Assembly (NCBI RefSeq): GCF_022664535.1
Contig: NZ_JAKUJY010000037.1
Location: forward strand, 1-33,406
Length of the DNA: 33,406 bases
DNA from: Sphingobium trunci
GTDB taxonomy: Bacteria > Pseudomonadota > Alphaproteobacteria > Sphingomonadales > Sphingomonadaceae
Direction: 5' to 3'
Shown: one piece after another, positions 14,572 through 22,818 of the stretch
How positions within the stretch are numbered: position 1 is the stretch's first letter
Layout of the letters: every line of letters starts with the position of its first letter
The notes under the pieces: generated by a model
Told to the model about the DNA's origin: nothing
Seen by the model: only the letters and a program-made list of their open reading frames with translations
Databases searched by the model: none
Program-made: the position numbers and the translations under genes

Positions 14572-15483
14572 ATGTCAAACAAACCAATTCGTAAAGCTGT
14601 CTTCCCTGTCGCCGGTTTGGGTACCCGCTTCCTGCCTGCAACGAAGTCGGTTCCCAAGGAACTACTTCCAGTAGTCGATCGGCCCTTGATCCAGTACGCG
14701 GTTGAAGAAGCTTGGGAAGCGGGGATCGAAACTATGATTTTCGTGACTGGCCGTGGAAAGGGCGCAATTGAGGATTATTTTGACGTCGCATTCGAATGCG
14801 AAACATTCCAGCGCCTGCGGGGCAAGGACTTGACGGCACTGGAGGGCACGCTTCTTGAGCCAGGCAAGGCGATCTTCATACGGCAGCAGGAACCTTTGGG
14901 TCTTGGGCATGCGATATGGTGCGCGCGTGACGCCGTTGGGGATGAACCATTTGCCGTTCTGCTGCCCGACGAACTCATGAAGGGCGCACCCGGACAGGGC
15001 TGCATGAGGCAGATGGTCGAGGCTTATGGTCGGGTGGGGGGCAATCTGGTCTGTGCTCTGGAAATACCCATGGAGCAGACCGTCAGCTATGGCGTCATAG
15101 ATCCGGGGAAGCGGGAAGGCGCTCTTATGGAAGTCAAGGGACTGGTCGAAAAGCCCGCAGCGGATGCAGCGCCTTCCAACTTCATAATGCCGGGGCGCTA
15201 TATTCTTCAGCCTGATATTATGGAAGTCCTAGCAATGCAGGGACGGGGCTCAGGCGGAGAGATTCAACTGACCGACGCTATGGCTGCTTTGATCGGGAAG
15301 CAGTCATTCCATGGCGTTACATTCAATGGGCGACGTTTTGATTGCGGTTCCAAGGTGGGCTACATCGAAGCTAATCTTGCTCTGGCTCTGCAGAGAGATG
15401 ACCTCAGCCAATCCATTCGTGAATTCCTGTTCAATGAATTGACGGAAGAACAATTGGTACCGACCGATAGGAACGATGTCTAG
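14572..15483 (+). CDS. galU: UTP--glucose-1-phosphate uridylyltransferase GalU, 303 aa
   Basis: It makes UDP-glucose from UTP and glucose-1-phosphate in the cytoplasm, the entry to UDP-glucuronate and EPS. The nucleotide-binding signature is clear (AGLGTRFLPATKSVPKELLP, about 14-33). It is followed by family blocks QYAVEEAWEAGI, FVTGRGKGAIEDYFD, QEPLGLGHAIWCAR (106-119), LLPDEL, VSYGVID, LVEKP and GGEIQLTDA. Length is normal for GalU. The start has AAAGG five bases upstream. It lies between the initiating phosphotransferase and an orphan winged-helix regulator on the same strand. The downstream gene begins 17 bp after its stop, so they are probably one transcript. Confidence 0.97.
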   Translation: MSNKPIRKAVFPVAGLGTRFLPATKSVPKELLPVVDRPLIQYAVEEAWEAGIETMIFVTGRGKGAIEDYFDVAFECETFQRLRGKDLTALEGTLLEPGKAIFIRQQEPLGLGHAIWCARDAVGDEPFAVLLPDELMKGAPGQGCMRQMVEAYGRVGGNLVCALEIPMEQTVSYGVIDPGKREGALMEVKGLVEKPAADAAPSNFIMPGRYILQPDIMEVLAMQGRGSGGEIQLTDAMAALIGKQSFHGVTFNGRRFDCGSKVGYIEANLALALQRDDLSQSIREFLFNELTEEQLVPTDRNDV

Positions 15484-15500
15484 CGACGGAGGTACGTAGA

Positions 15501-16091
15501 ATGAAGGTATCTGGAGGATTCAAGGAGGCAAAAAGCCGCATTTGGGAATCTGATCAGGATTTGAGGCGGCTGGAAGATTCGTTCAGATCGATCGCCGATT
15601 CCATCTCTGTCACACGAAAGCTGATAAATGAAATAACAAAAAAAGAAACCGATCGCACCAAGCTCAGTCAGGTTAAGCGGGGAAATGAGATGTCGGGTTG
15701 TTCCCCGCTATCGCTGAATGAAGACAAGGCCGATGTGGAAACTGCCCTGCTTACCCTATTCGGGGGAGGGCGTCCCACTGATCCGGACGATCACCTCCGA
15801 CGGTGTCTTATGGACTATTTCGATATCGAAGGCTGGGTTGCCGCCGGGGTGCTCACCAGCCTACTGCGCCACCCGGGACAGTTTATTTCCCACACCGGCT
15901 TGGCGAAGGCGGCGGGGGTCCAATCCAGGAATGTGGGCGTCATTCGCGTATATGTCTGTCGACTCCGTTCCGCTCTAGAAGAAAGGGGGCTTGCTGGCGA
16001 GAGTATCGAAACCGGGCGCCAGAGTTATCGCATCGTTCGGAGCGCCGCGTTTGAAATCATGAATGCGCTCGCGACGGACCGAAATGTATAG
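15501..16091 (+). CDS. Orphan winged-helix (OmpR/PhoB-type C-terminal domain) regulator, 196 aa
   Basis: GGAGGT seven bases before the ATG gives a strong start. Residues 1-60 are charged and helical, probably a coiled coil (EDSFRSIADSISVTRKLINE). Residues ~113-178 match the winged-helix DNA-binding domain of OmpR/PhoB regulators: VLTSLLRHPGQFISHTGLAK, the recognition helix VGVIRVYVCRLRSALEE, and the wing IETGRQSYRIV. There is no receiver domain with its conserved Asp, so it is not a standard response regulator. It may respond to a partner through the helical N-terminus. It is adjacent to galU and the EPS locus, so control of these genes is a reasonable guess (inference). Confidence 0.75.
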   Translation: MKVSGGFKEAKSRIWESDQDLRRLEDSFRSIADSISVTRKLINEITKKETDRTKLSQVKRGNEMSGCSPLSLNEDKADVETALLTLFGGGRPTDPDDHLRRCLMDYFDIEGWVAAGVLTSLLRHPGQFISHTGLAKAAGVQSRNVGVIRVYVCRLRSALEERGLAGESIETGRQSYRIVRSAAFEIMNALATDRNV

Positions 16092-16103
16092 TCCTGTGCG
16101 AAC

Positions 16104-16119
16104 CGCCGGCGGACCGGCG
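16104..16119. terminator. Small GC hairpin in the convergent gap after the winged-helix gene
   Basis: CGCCGG (16104-16109), a CGGA loop and CCGGCG (16114-16119) form a 6-bp stem between two converging genes. There is no T-run on either strand, so a role as a bidirectional terminator is only tentative. Confidence 0.3.
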
Positions 16120-16138
16120 AGTGCCGCCCCCCTTCCTA

Positions 16139-17335
16139 TTATTTCAGAGCGGTAGCCGGATTCCGGAAATCCATCCGACGAATGCCGATCTTACGGGACC
16201 AGAGGCTGACATATAGCTCCTCCAGCTTTTCATTCATGTGGGAAATACTCCAGGGGCTGAGATCGACATTGCTGATTCCTGTTTCCAACTGCATTGAGGC
16301 TCCGCTGTCATTCAGCAGGTGATGGATAGGTGCTTCCATCTCGGCGACCGACTTAACCCTGTATCCGGTAACATTGTTCTGGACGATAAAGTCGATGCCA
16401 GGAAGGTCAGTGGCGATAATGGGTTTCCCCCCCAGCGCATATTGTACGACGACTCTCGGAAGTCCTTCGCGTTCCGATGATAATATACAAAATTGTGCGG
16501 TCTTGATCCAACGCGCGATGTCGGAACGAAAGCCTATGATCCGTACATGTCCTGTCAGCCCAAGCGTCTCGATCTTCGTAGCAATCGCGCTTTCCAACGG
16601 CCCCGAACCGGCCAGCACGAGGCAGGCCTCGGGATTGGCTCGCACAATCCTGACGAAGACTTCCAGAAACTCCAGTTGTCTCTTGCGTTCTTCAAAGGCG
16701 GCGACCATCAGAATCAGCCTCGCATTGGCCCATCCCATAACTGGCTCCGGTGCGGCGTTCTTCAACTCCGTGAGAGTGATGGGCTTAGCATTTCGGAAAA
16801 GATTAACATCCATCCCACTGGGAATGACGAAGTGATTATTGTCCTTTCCGATCTGCTTGGCTAGGCATTCCTTCTTCATTCCGGCGCTGACATCGACGAA
16901 CGCGTCTGTCAGGGGTGAGAGTATCTTCTCGCAGGCGAGATAGGCTAGTTTCTGAAGCGGCTTCACGTTCAGGAACGGTAGGATGTGGACGCCATGGATG
17001 ATGATCGGTGACCGCGATGTCTTCGCTGCGACACGTCCCACGAAGCCGGCCTTGCTGGTATGGGTATGGACGATATCCGGGCTGATCCTGCTCAAATGAA
17101 AGTGAATATCCAGCAAAGCGCGGAAGTCATTGAGTGGGCTGATCTGGCGGACCAGTGATTGCACGCAGATCGGCTTCACGTCAGGATGCAGCCTGTTCAG
17201 GATGTCGACATGATTTTCCCTTCCATAAAGAAGATATACGTCGTGACCTAGAGCCGCCTGCCCATTGCAGGAGTAGAGCGTATTCTCATCGGCTCCGCCG
17301 CGGATGAACCTCGTGATGATATGAACGATCTTCAT
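16139..17335 (-). CDS. GT4-family glycosyltransferase, 398 aa
   Basis: This GT-B-fold glycosyltransferase is likely to add a sugar to the lipid-linked EPS repeat at the inner face of the membrane. The N-terminal acceptor domain has IITRFIRGGADENTLY and IVHTHTSKAGFVGR (88-101). The C-terminal donor domain has LILMVAAFEERKRQLEFLEV, LAGSGPL (241-247), VRIIGFRSDI and LSSEREGLPRVVVQYALGGK (285-304). The first Glu of the donor-binding E-x7-E motif is present (E290); the second position is Gln298, a variant I recall in other EGLPRVVVQ-type members. There is no TM segment. It is transcribed away from ugd across a 278-bp regulatory gap. The donor sugar cannot be assigned from sequence. Confidence 0.9.
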   Translation of the reverse strand: MKIVHIITRFIRGGADENTLYSCNGQAALGHDVYLLYGRENHVDILNRLHPDVKPICVQSLVRQISPLNDFRALLDIHFHLSRISPDIVHTHTSKAGFVGRVAAKTSRSPIIIHGVHILPFLNVKPLQKLAYLACEKILSPLTDAFVDVSAGMKKECLAKQIGKDNNHFVIPSGMDVNLFRNAKPITLTELKNAAPEPVMGWANARLILMVAAFEERKRQLEFLEVFVRIVRANPEACLVLAGSGPLESAIATKIETLGLTGHVRIIGFRSDIARWIKTAQFCILSSEREGLPRVVVQYALGGKPIIATDLPGIDFIVQNNVTGYRVKSVAEMEAPIHHLLNDSGASMQLETGISNVDLSPWSISHMNEKLEELYVSLWSRKIGIRRMDFRNPATALK

Positions 17336-17381
17336 ATTACCCCCTGAGCATAGAAACCGGAAGAGGGGTCTAAGTGATCGT

Positions 17382-17416
17382 AATTGATTCGTAAACAGTC
17401 GTCCAAAGAATCAATT
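17382..17416. promoter_or_regulatory. Perfect 9-bp inverted repeat in the GT4/ugd divergent promoter region
   Basis: AATTGATTC (17382-17390) and GAATCAATT (17408-17416) are exact reverse complements separated by 17 bp. The site is 47-81 bp upstream of the GT4 start and about 200 bp upstream of ugd. It may be an operator for a dimeric regulator or a long-loop hairpin in the GT4 leader. No confident -10/-35 pair was found for either gene. Confidence 0.45.
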
Positions 17417-17613
17417 CATATCTTATGATCGAATGCTGCAAATGTTCCGGATTCGATGGGATTGGTCCGTAGGATCGAGATCGTGAAATAACGACCTGCT
17501 AGCGCTTTTGGACACGAATGCTCCAAACGTGCGCAGAAATCCGAACATAAGGCTTTGAGCTTCAAGAAACATAAAGTATCGGACATTGAATCGAAAAAAT
17601 CGAAGGGATTCGC

Positions 17614-18780
17614 ATGAAGGTTGCGGTAGTCGGGCTAGGGTATGTCGGACTTTCGAATGCCGTGCTGCTGGCCCAGCAAAATCAGATCGTCGCCGTGGAC
17701 ATCTCGCAGGATCGCGTCGATGCGGTGAACCAGCGGCGTTGTCCGATCGCCGATGCCGATCTAGACCATTATTTACAGAACAGGCATCTGGACCTCTCCG
17801 CCACGACCGATCTGGTGTGGGCGAGCCGCGATGCCGATTATATCGTCATCGCTACGCCGACAAATTACGATTCTGTCACCAATTATTTCGACACATCCAG
17901 CGTGGAGGAGGTGATCGCCAGAGTCAGGGAGATCAATCCCAACGCTGTGATCGTTATTAAGTCAACGATCCCGGTGGGCTTCACGCAGAGCATGTGCCTT
18001 CTCTTCTCGACAGACAACATTCTCTTTTCGCCTGAATTCCTGCGGGAGGGTCACGCGCTCCACGACAATCTGCACCCCTCACGGATCGTTGTCGGGGGAA
18101 AGTCGCGCAGGGGACTGGAATTCGCGGAACTGCTGCGCCAGGGGGCGATCGACAAGGATGTCGAGATATTGCTCACTAATTCGTCGGAGGCGGAGGCGAT
18201 CAAGCTGTTTGCGAACACCTATCTGGCGATGCGGGTGGCCTTCTTCAATGAGCTGGATAGTTATGCGCTCCATCGCGGGCTGGAAAGTCGGCAGATTATT
18301 GAAGGCATCTGCCTCGACCCCCGCGTGGGCAGTCATTATAATAATCCATCCTTCGGCTACGGAGGCTATTGCCTGCCCAAGGATACGAAGCAGCTTCTCG
18401 CTAATTACAGTGAGGTGCCGCAGAATATGATCACTGCGATCGTGGACGCGAACCGCACCAGGAAGGATTTCCTTGCTGACCATATCATCGCCAGAAATCC
18501 CAAGACCGTCGGGATATATCGCCTGGTCATGAAGGCAAGTTCCGACAATTTCCGTCAGAGCGCCATCCAGGGCATCATGAAGCGGATCAAGGCCAAGGGG
18601 ATCGAACTCGTCATTTTCGAGCCCTCGCTTAGGGAGGAGGAATTTTTTGGGTCGCTCGTGATTAGGGACTTAGATGAATTCAAATCGAGAAGCTCCATCA
18701 TCATCGCCAATCGCAGATCGGACAATCTGCGCGATGTGGAGGGTAAAGTCTTCACCCGCGATCTTTACGGAGTTGATTGA
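17614..18780 (+). CDS. ugd: UDP-glucose 6-dehydrogenase, 388 aa
   Basis: It oxidises UDP-glucose twice with NAD+ to UDP-glucuronate, supplying the acidic sugar of the polymer. The Rossmann motif is GLGYVGL (7-13). The central domain carries SPEFLREG (139-146) and the helix EAIKLFANTYLAMRVAFFNE with the conserved Lys and Asn. The catalytic Cys253 sits in FGYGGYCLPKDTKQ. Residues 280-388 form the C-terminal UDP-binding domain. Length (388) matches bacterial Ugd. AAGGG lies six bases before the ATG. It heads the plus-strand EPS operon and overlaps the next gene (TGATG), giving coupled synthesis of UDP-glucuronate and its epimerase. Confidence 0.96.
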   Translation: MKVAVVGLGYVGLSNAVLLAQQNQIVAVDISQDRVDAVNQRRCPIADADLDHYLQNRHLDLSATTDLVWASRDADYIVIATPTNYDSVTNYFDTSSVEEVIARVREINPNAVIVIKSTIPVGFTQSMCLLFSTDNILFSPEFLREGHALHDNLHPSRIVVGGKSRRGLEFAELLRQGAIDKDVEILLTNSSEAEAIKLFANTYLAMRVAFFNELDSYALHRGLESRQIIEGICLDPRVGSHYNNPSFGYGGYCLPKDTKQLLANYSEVPQNMITAIVDANRTRKDFLADHIIARNPKTVGIYRLVMKASSDNFRQSAIQGIMKRIKAKGIELVIFEPSLREEEFFGSLVIRDLDEFKSRSSIIIANRRSDNLRDVEGKVFTRDLYGVD

Positions 18781-19784
18781 TGCGTACCGTTCTTGTGACA
18801 GGATCATCCGGGTTCATCGGATATCATCTCGTGCGTCGTCTGCTCGCCGCTGGTTTCCGCGTCGTGGGTGTCGACAATCTCTCCGATTATTATGACGTGA
18901 CACTCAAGCGACGGCGCCAGTCGCATCTCCTCCAAAATCCGAATTTCAGGATCGTCAACGACGCTGTGGAAAGCCCTTGCCTATTAATGACTTTGTTCCA
19001 GCAGGAGAAGCCGGATATCGTCATCCATCTGGCGGCGCAGGCGGGCGTCCGCTATTCGATCGAAAATCCGCGAAGCTATCTCGAAAGCAACATCGTCGGC
19101 ACCTTCGAATTGCTCGAGGCGGCGAGGACGCATCCTCCCGAACATCTTCTCCTCGCCTCTACCTCCTCCGTCTATGGCGCCAATGAGGAGATGCCCTATC
19201 GGGAAACCGACAAGGCCGATCACCAATTGAGCTTCTACGCAGCCACGAAGAAATCGACCGAGGCGATGGCTCACAGCTATGCGCATCTGTTCGGCCTACG
19301 CACTACCGTGTTTCGCTTCTTCACGGTCTACGGTCCTTGGGGCCGGCCGGACATGGCGTTGTTCAAATTCACCAAAGCAATCCTTCGCGGCGAGCCGATT
19401 GATGTCTACAATCATGGCGATATGAAGCGCGATTTCACCTATATCGACGATCTGGTCGAGGGAATCCGCCTGCTGGTGGACGTGCCGCCCGGCGAGAACG
19501 GAGGCGTCGGGGACCATGACAGCAAGTCGCCCGTGGCGCCTTGGCGCATCGTCAACATCGGCAATTCGCAGGCCGTCCAACTCACCGATTTCATCGCTGC
19601 CATAGAGGAGGCGACGGAGCGGACCGCGCATCGCAACCTCTTGCCCATGCAGCCCGGCGACGTGCCGGCGACCTGGGCGGAGGCGGGCTTGTTGAAGTCG
19701 CTGACGGACTACGCACCGGCCACCTCGGTTCGGGAGGGCGTGCGGAAGTTCGTCGCCTGGTACCGGGACTATTATCAGGTCTGA
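18780..19784 (+). CDS. NAD-dependent epimerase, probable UDP-glucuronate 4-epimerase, 334 aa
   Basis: This short-chain dehydrogenase/reductase-family epimerase probably interconverts UDP-glucuronate and UDP-galacturonate (LpsL/GAE-like). It has the Rossmann motif TGSSGFIG (7-14), HLAAQAGVRYSIENP (83-97), STSSVYG (128-134) and the catalytic Tyr153-x3-Lys157 in FYAATKKSTE. RFFTVYGPWGRPDMA and DMKRDFTYIDDLVEG are typical of the uronate 4-epimerase branch. Length is normal. ATG 18780 overlaps the ugd stop by one base, with CGGAG seven bases before it; the alternative TTG one codon upstream is unlikely. Coupling to ugd, which makes its presumed substrate, supports the specificity call. Confidence 0.9.
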   Translation: MRTVLVTGSSGFIGYHLVRRLLAAGFRVVGVDNLSDYYDVTLKRRRQSHLLQNPNFRIVNDAVESPCLLMTLFQQEKPDIVIHLAAQAGVRYSIENPRSYLESNIVGTFELLEAARTHPPEHLLLASTSSVYGANEEMPYRETDKADHQLSFYAATKKSTEAMAHSYAHLFGLRTTVFRFFTVYGPWGRPDMALFKFTKAILRGEPIDVYNHGDMKRDFTYIDDLVEGIRLLVDVPPGENGGVGDHDSKSPVAPWRIVNIGNSQAVQLTDFIAAIEEATERTAHRNLLPMQPGDVPATWAEAGLLKSLTDYAPATSVREGVRKFVAWYRDYYQV

Positions 19785-19823
19785 TCGCCCAACGGGGATG
19801 AAGCGAAGGGAGGGCTCGCCGCG

Positions 19824-21143
19824 ATGAATGCCGACCATGCCTTAGGGCGGCGGCTGCCCGCCGCAGGTGAACGAGGAACTATGGCAAGGCTGGGCTCTAA
19901 CCTCGCATTCGCGTCCATCTCTCAGATATTGCGCTATGCGGCTCCCTTGTTCATCTACCCCTTCCTTACCCGCACCCTTGGCGTGCAGGCGTTCGGTGAA
20001 TTTTCCACGGTCATGGCCGTCGGCCTGATGTGCAGTGTGTTCGTGGAGTTCGGCTATGGCCTGATGTCAGTCCGGGAACTCGCGAGCGGCGACAGGAAGG
20101 CCACAGCGGGGGTCGTGTTCGAACTATGCCTTGGCAGAGGCATCATGTTCCTGGCCGCCGCAGCGGGCCTTGCTATCATCTGCCATTATGTCGACTTGCT
20201 GCCCGACCGGTCATCTTATTTCGCGGCATTGGCGATCGCGCTGGTCTACGGTTATTCGGCCTCTTGGTACTATATCGCCATGGAGCGATCGAAAGCGCTC
20301 GCTGCGCTCGACCTTTGCTGCTCGCTGGCAACCTTCGGGCTGATTCTTTCCTTCGTCCGTGGCCCGGGCCATGCGCTGCTGGCGGTCTGGATATTCGCGA
20401 TCCCCTTATTCCTGATCGCCGCCTATGGTCATGTCCAAGCGGTCAGGAGCTATGGCCTCCACCCCGTCCCCGTCCGCTCGTTGTTCGCGTCACTGGCCCA
20501 GTCGCTCCGCTTCTTCTTTTTCACCGGTTTCCCGTCGCTGACGAACCGCTGGAGCGTGGTGGCGCTGGCCATCTGGTCGGACCCGCTTCAGGTTGTGTAT
20601 TTTTCGGCCGGGGAGAAGCTGACGACCGCTGCCATCAACAGCACGGTGCCGATCACTCGCGTCTTGCTGCCCAGGATCTCCCGGACGATGGCGGGTGATC
20701 CGGTGGCGGCCTACCGGGAGATCAGGAAATTCACCGGGATTGTCGGCGGCCTCTATCTGTTCACTGCTATCGTCACCATAGCCCTGTCGCAGTTTATCTT
20801 CACGCTGATGTTCGGCGCTAAGCTGGCCGCCGGCTATCCAGTCTTCGCGGTCCAGATGGCGATGGTTCCCTTCGCGGCGTGCTCGCGTGTGCTGGTGCAG
20901 GCTGGTTTTACTACCTTCAAGAAGGAGGGGTTCTGCGCCGCTGTTTTCATCGCCTCCACCGTGGCCTATATCCTGCTTTCCACGCTTCTGGCTCCTAATG
21001 ACGGGGGCATCGGCATTGCCTCGGCGCGTGTGGCGGTAGAGATGATCGTCTTCTCCGTCTTCATCCGATCCTTCATACGGATGGGCAGGGATGTGAACGG
21101 CAGTAGCAATCCGAGTCCCTCTTTAACGGATATGGGGAAATGA
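19824..21143 (+). CDS. Wzx-type oligosaccharide flippase (MOP superfamily), 439 aa
   Basis: This is a polytopic inner-membrane protein of the polysaccharide-transporter/flippase family that moves the lipid-linked repeat unit across the membrane. After an N-terminal tail it has about 12 hydrophobic segments. The first segment and loop (LGSNLAFASISQILRYAAPL, FIYPFLTRTLGVQAFGEFST) are the hallmark of Wzx/RfbX proteins, and FSAGEKLTTAAINSTVPITR matches the central loop. The ATG at 19824 has GGAGGG nine bases upstream. Its stop overlaps the next glycosyltransferase (ATGA). Substrate specificity cannot be read from the sequence. Confidence 0.92.
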   Translation: MNADHALGRRLPAAGERGTMARLGSNLAFASISQILRYAAPLFIYPFLTRTLGVQAFGEFSTVMAVGLMCSVFVEFGYGLMSVRELASGDRKATAGVVFELCLGRGIMFLAAAAGLAIICHYVDLLPDRSSYFAALAIALVYGYSASWYYIAMERSKALAALDLCCSLATFGLILSFVRGPGHALLAVWIFAIPLFLIAAYGHVQAVRSYGLHPVPVRSLFASLAQSLRFFFFTGFPSLTNRWSVVALAIWSDPLQVVYFSAGEKLTTAAINSTVPITRVLLPRISRTMAGDPVAAYREIRKFTGIVGGLYLFTAIVTIALSQFIFTLMFGAKLAAGYPVFAVQMAMVPFAACSRVLVQAGFTTFKKEGFCAAVFIASTVAYILLSTLLAPNDGGIGIASARVAVEMIVFSVFIRSFIRMGRDVNGSSNPSPSLTDMGK

Positions 21144-22309
21144 GAGCTCTCTTCGCGGTCGACCATATTTTCGGCATCTCCCGTAATCTGGAGGTATTCA
21201 CGATCGGCGGCAAATTTCCCTATTCCGCGTGGCAGAGCTATCTTGACGTCTTTTCCCGATTAACGGTGATCAGCCGCGCAAGACCTCTGGACGACACGAC
21301 CCACCAGCTATCGTCGGAGGGACCGCGCGTGGACTTCAAGCTGCTAGAGGCGCGGCGCGGCATCGCCCGCCTTCGCGGCATGGGGGAGACGCGAGCGGCA
21401 GTCTATGGAGCCGTAGCTAAGGCGGATGTTGTGATCGCCCGCCTCCCGTCCGAAACGGCGCTACTGGCCTGCGCGGCGGCGCGGCACTATGGTAAGCCCT
21501 ATCTGGTGGAGGTCGTCGCCTGCCCTTGGGATGCGCTATGGTTCCACGGTTCGAAGGTAGCCCGCGCCTATGCGCCGCTTTTCGCGCTGCGTAACCGGTA
21601 TGTGATTAAGCGCGCCCCTGCCGCACGCTATGTCACCCGGACGTTCCTGCAGGGGCGCTATCCAACATCCGGCGCGCAATTCGTGGCGTCCAATGTGGAG
21701 CTGCCCACCGTCCAGCTGAATGGCCCGTTCAACGGATTCTCCGATATCGTGCAAATCGGCACCATCGGCGCGCTGCATAGCCGGCTGAAGGGAATCGACG
21801 TAGCGATGCGCGCCCTGCAACGGCTCAAGCGGACCGATCCCGATTTGCGCTTCCGCTATCGCGTGGTGGGAGAAGGGGACGCGACGCCTTTCCTGCGCAA
21901 CCGGGACGCACTGGGGCTGGAGCAGGAGGTTTCCTTCGAGGGCACCCTGCCTCCGGGCGAGCCGATCGCCCGTTGGCTTGACGGCCTCGACCTCTATCTG
22001 CAGCCCAGCTACCAGGAAGGTCTGCCCCGTGCCGTTATCGAGGCGTTGAGCCGCGGGCGTATTGTCATCGGCTCCACAGCTGGCGGCACACCGGAACTGC
22101 TGAAGCCCGACCGCCTGCACAAGCCGGGTGATGACGAGGCGCTGTCCCGCATCATCCTAGAAGTCCTCGGCACGCCCAAGTCGCAACTGGCGGAGGAGGC
22201 GCAGGCCAATGTGAAGATCGGGCAAGGATTCACCAAGGAAACCATCCTGTCCGCGCGGCACCGATCCCTGCAAGCGCTCGCCCAACTCGCCGGAGGCCGG
22301 TCGTCATGA
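21140..22309 (+). CDS. GT4-family glycosyltransferase, 389 aa
   Basis: This is a GT-B glycosyltransferase, presumably adding a further sugar to the undecaprenyl-linked repeat. The C-terminal half has IVQIGTIGALHSRLKGIDVA (203-222), RVVGEGDATPFL (241-252), VSFEGTLPPGEPI and the donor-site motif QPSYQEGLPRAVIEALSRGR, with E293 and E301 forming a canonical E-x7-E pair. The N-terminal half is divergent but has ADVVIARLPSETALL and a Trp-rich acceptor region (ACPWDALWFHGSKVARAY). The start overlaps the wzx stop (ATGA, 21140-21143) and its own stop overlaps the next start, so it is embedded in a tightly coupled operon. Confidence 0.9.
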   Translation: MRALFAVDHIFGISRNLEVFTIGGKFPYSAWQSYLDVFSRLTVISRARPLDDTTHQLSSEGPRVDFKLLEARRGIARLRGMGETRAAVYGAVAKADVVIARLPSETALLACAAARHYGKPYLVEVVACPWDALWFHGSKVARAYAPLFALRNRYVIKRAPAARYVTRTFLQGRYPTSGAQFVASNVELPTVQLNGPFNGFSDIVQIGTIGALHSRLKGIDVAMRALQRLKRTDPDLRFRYRVVGEGDATPFLRNRDALGLEQEVSFEGTLPPGEPIARWLDGLDLYLQPSYQEGLPRAVIEALSRGRIVIGSTAGGTPELLKPDRLHKPGDDEALSRIILEVLGTPKSQLAEEAQANVKIGQGFTKETILSARHRSLQALAQLAGGRSS

Positions 22310-22818
22310 AACGCCATGTCCGCGCATTTGTCCGCCGCCATTATGCTCAGGCTGTATCCGTCCGCTGGATCTACGCCACGACGCGCGCAGGCGCGCGGCG
22401 CGGGCTGTTCTGGCAACTGGTTGCCCGCTATTATGGCCATAAGCTGGCCAAGCGCTTCGGCATCTATGTCTCGCATAATGCCACCATCGGCCAAGGCCTC
22501 ATGCTCCCGCATCCGGTCGGAATCGTCATAGGCGAGAGTTGCTCCATCGGAGAGAACGCGACCATCTACCAGCATGTGACGATCGGCCGCCGCAGCCGGA
22601 ACGATCCCCGCTATCCGGTCATCGGTGGCAATGTGGTGCTCTATCCGGGGGCCGTCGTCATCGGTCCTGTCCGAATCGGGAAATTCGCGCGCATCGGCGC
22701 CAACCAAGTGGTGTCCTTCGACCTGCCGGACGGATCAGTAGTGGCGCCTCCCACCGCGTTGGCCATTGACAGGCGAAATCTGGCAGAAGCGCCGCACGGA
22801 CAGGAGAAGACGGCATGA
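22306..22818 (+). CDS. Hexapeptide-repeat acetyltransferase (serine O-acetyltransferase-like), 170 aa
   Basis: This left-handed beta-helix (LbH) acyltransferase carries the hexapeptide ladder SHNATIGQGLMLPHPVGIVI, GESCSIGENATIYQHVTIG and NVVLYPGAVVIGPVRIGKFA (about 56-128). His69 (LPHP) and His90 (YQHVTIG) are candidate catalytic bases. About 50 helical residues precede the repeats, as in CysE-like and EPS-type serine acetyltransferase relatives. Because it is coupled on both sides by ATGA overlaps within an EPS operon, it more likely O-acetylates a sugar or repeat unit than makes O-acetylserine (inference). Confidence 0.88.
   Translation: MKRHVRAFVRRHYAQAVSVRWIYATTRAGARRGLFWQLVARYYGHKLAKRFGIYVSHNATIGQGLMLPHPVGIVIGESCSIGENATIYQHVTIGRRSRNDPRYPVIGGNVVLYPGAVVIGPVRIGKFARIGANQVVSFDLPDGSVVAPPTALAIDRRNLAEAPHGQEKTA

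Noticed and set aside
16442..16468. Gln in place of the second Glu of the E-x7-E motif in the GT4 protein at 16139-17335
   Set aside because: EGLPRVVVQ variants occur in other GT4 members as I recall them, so it was not treated as loss of activity.
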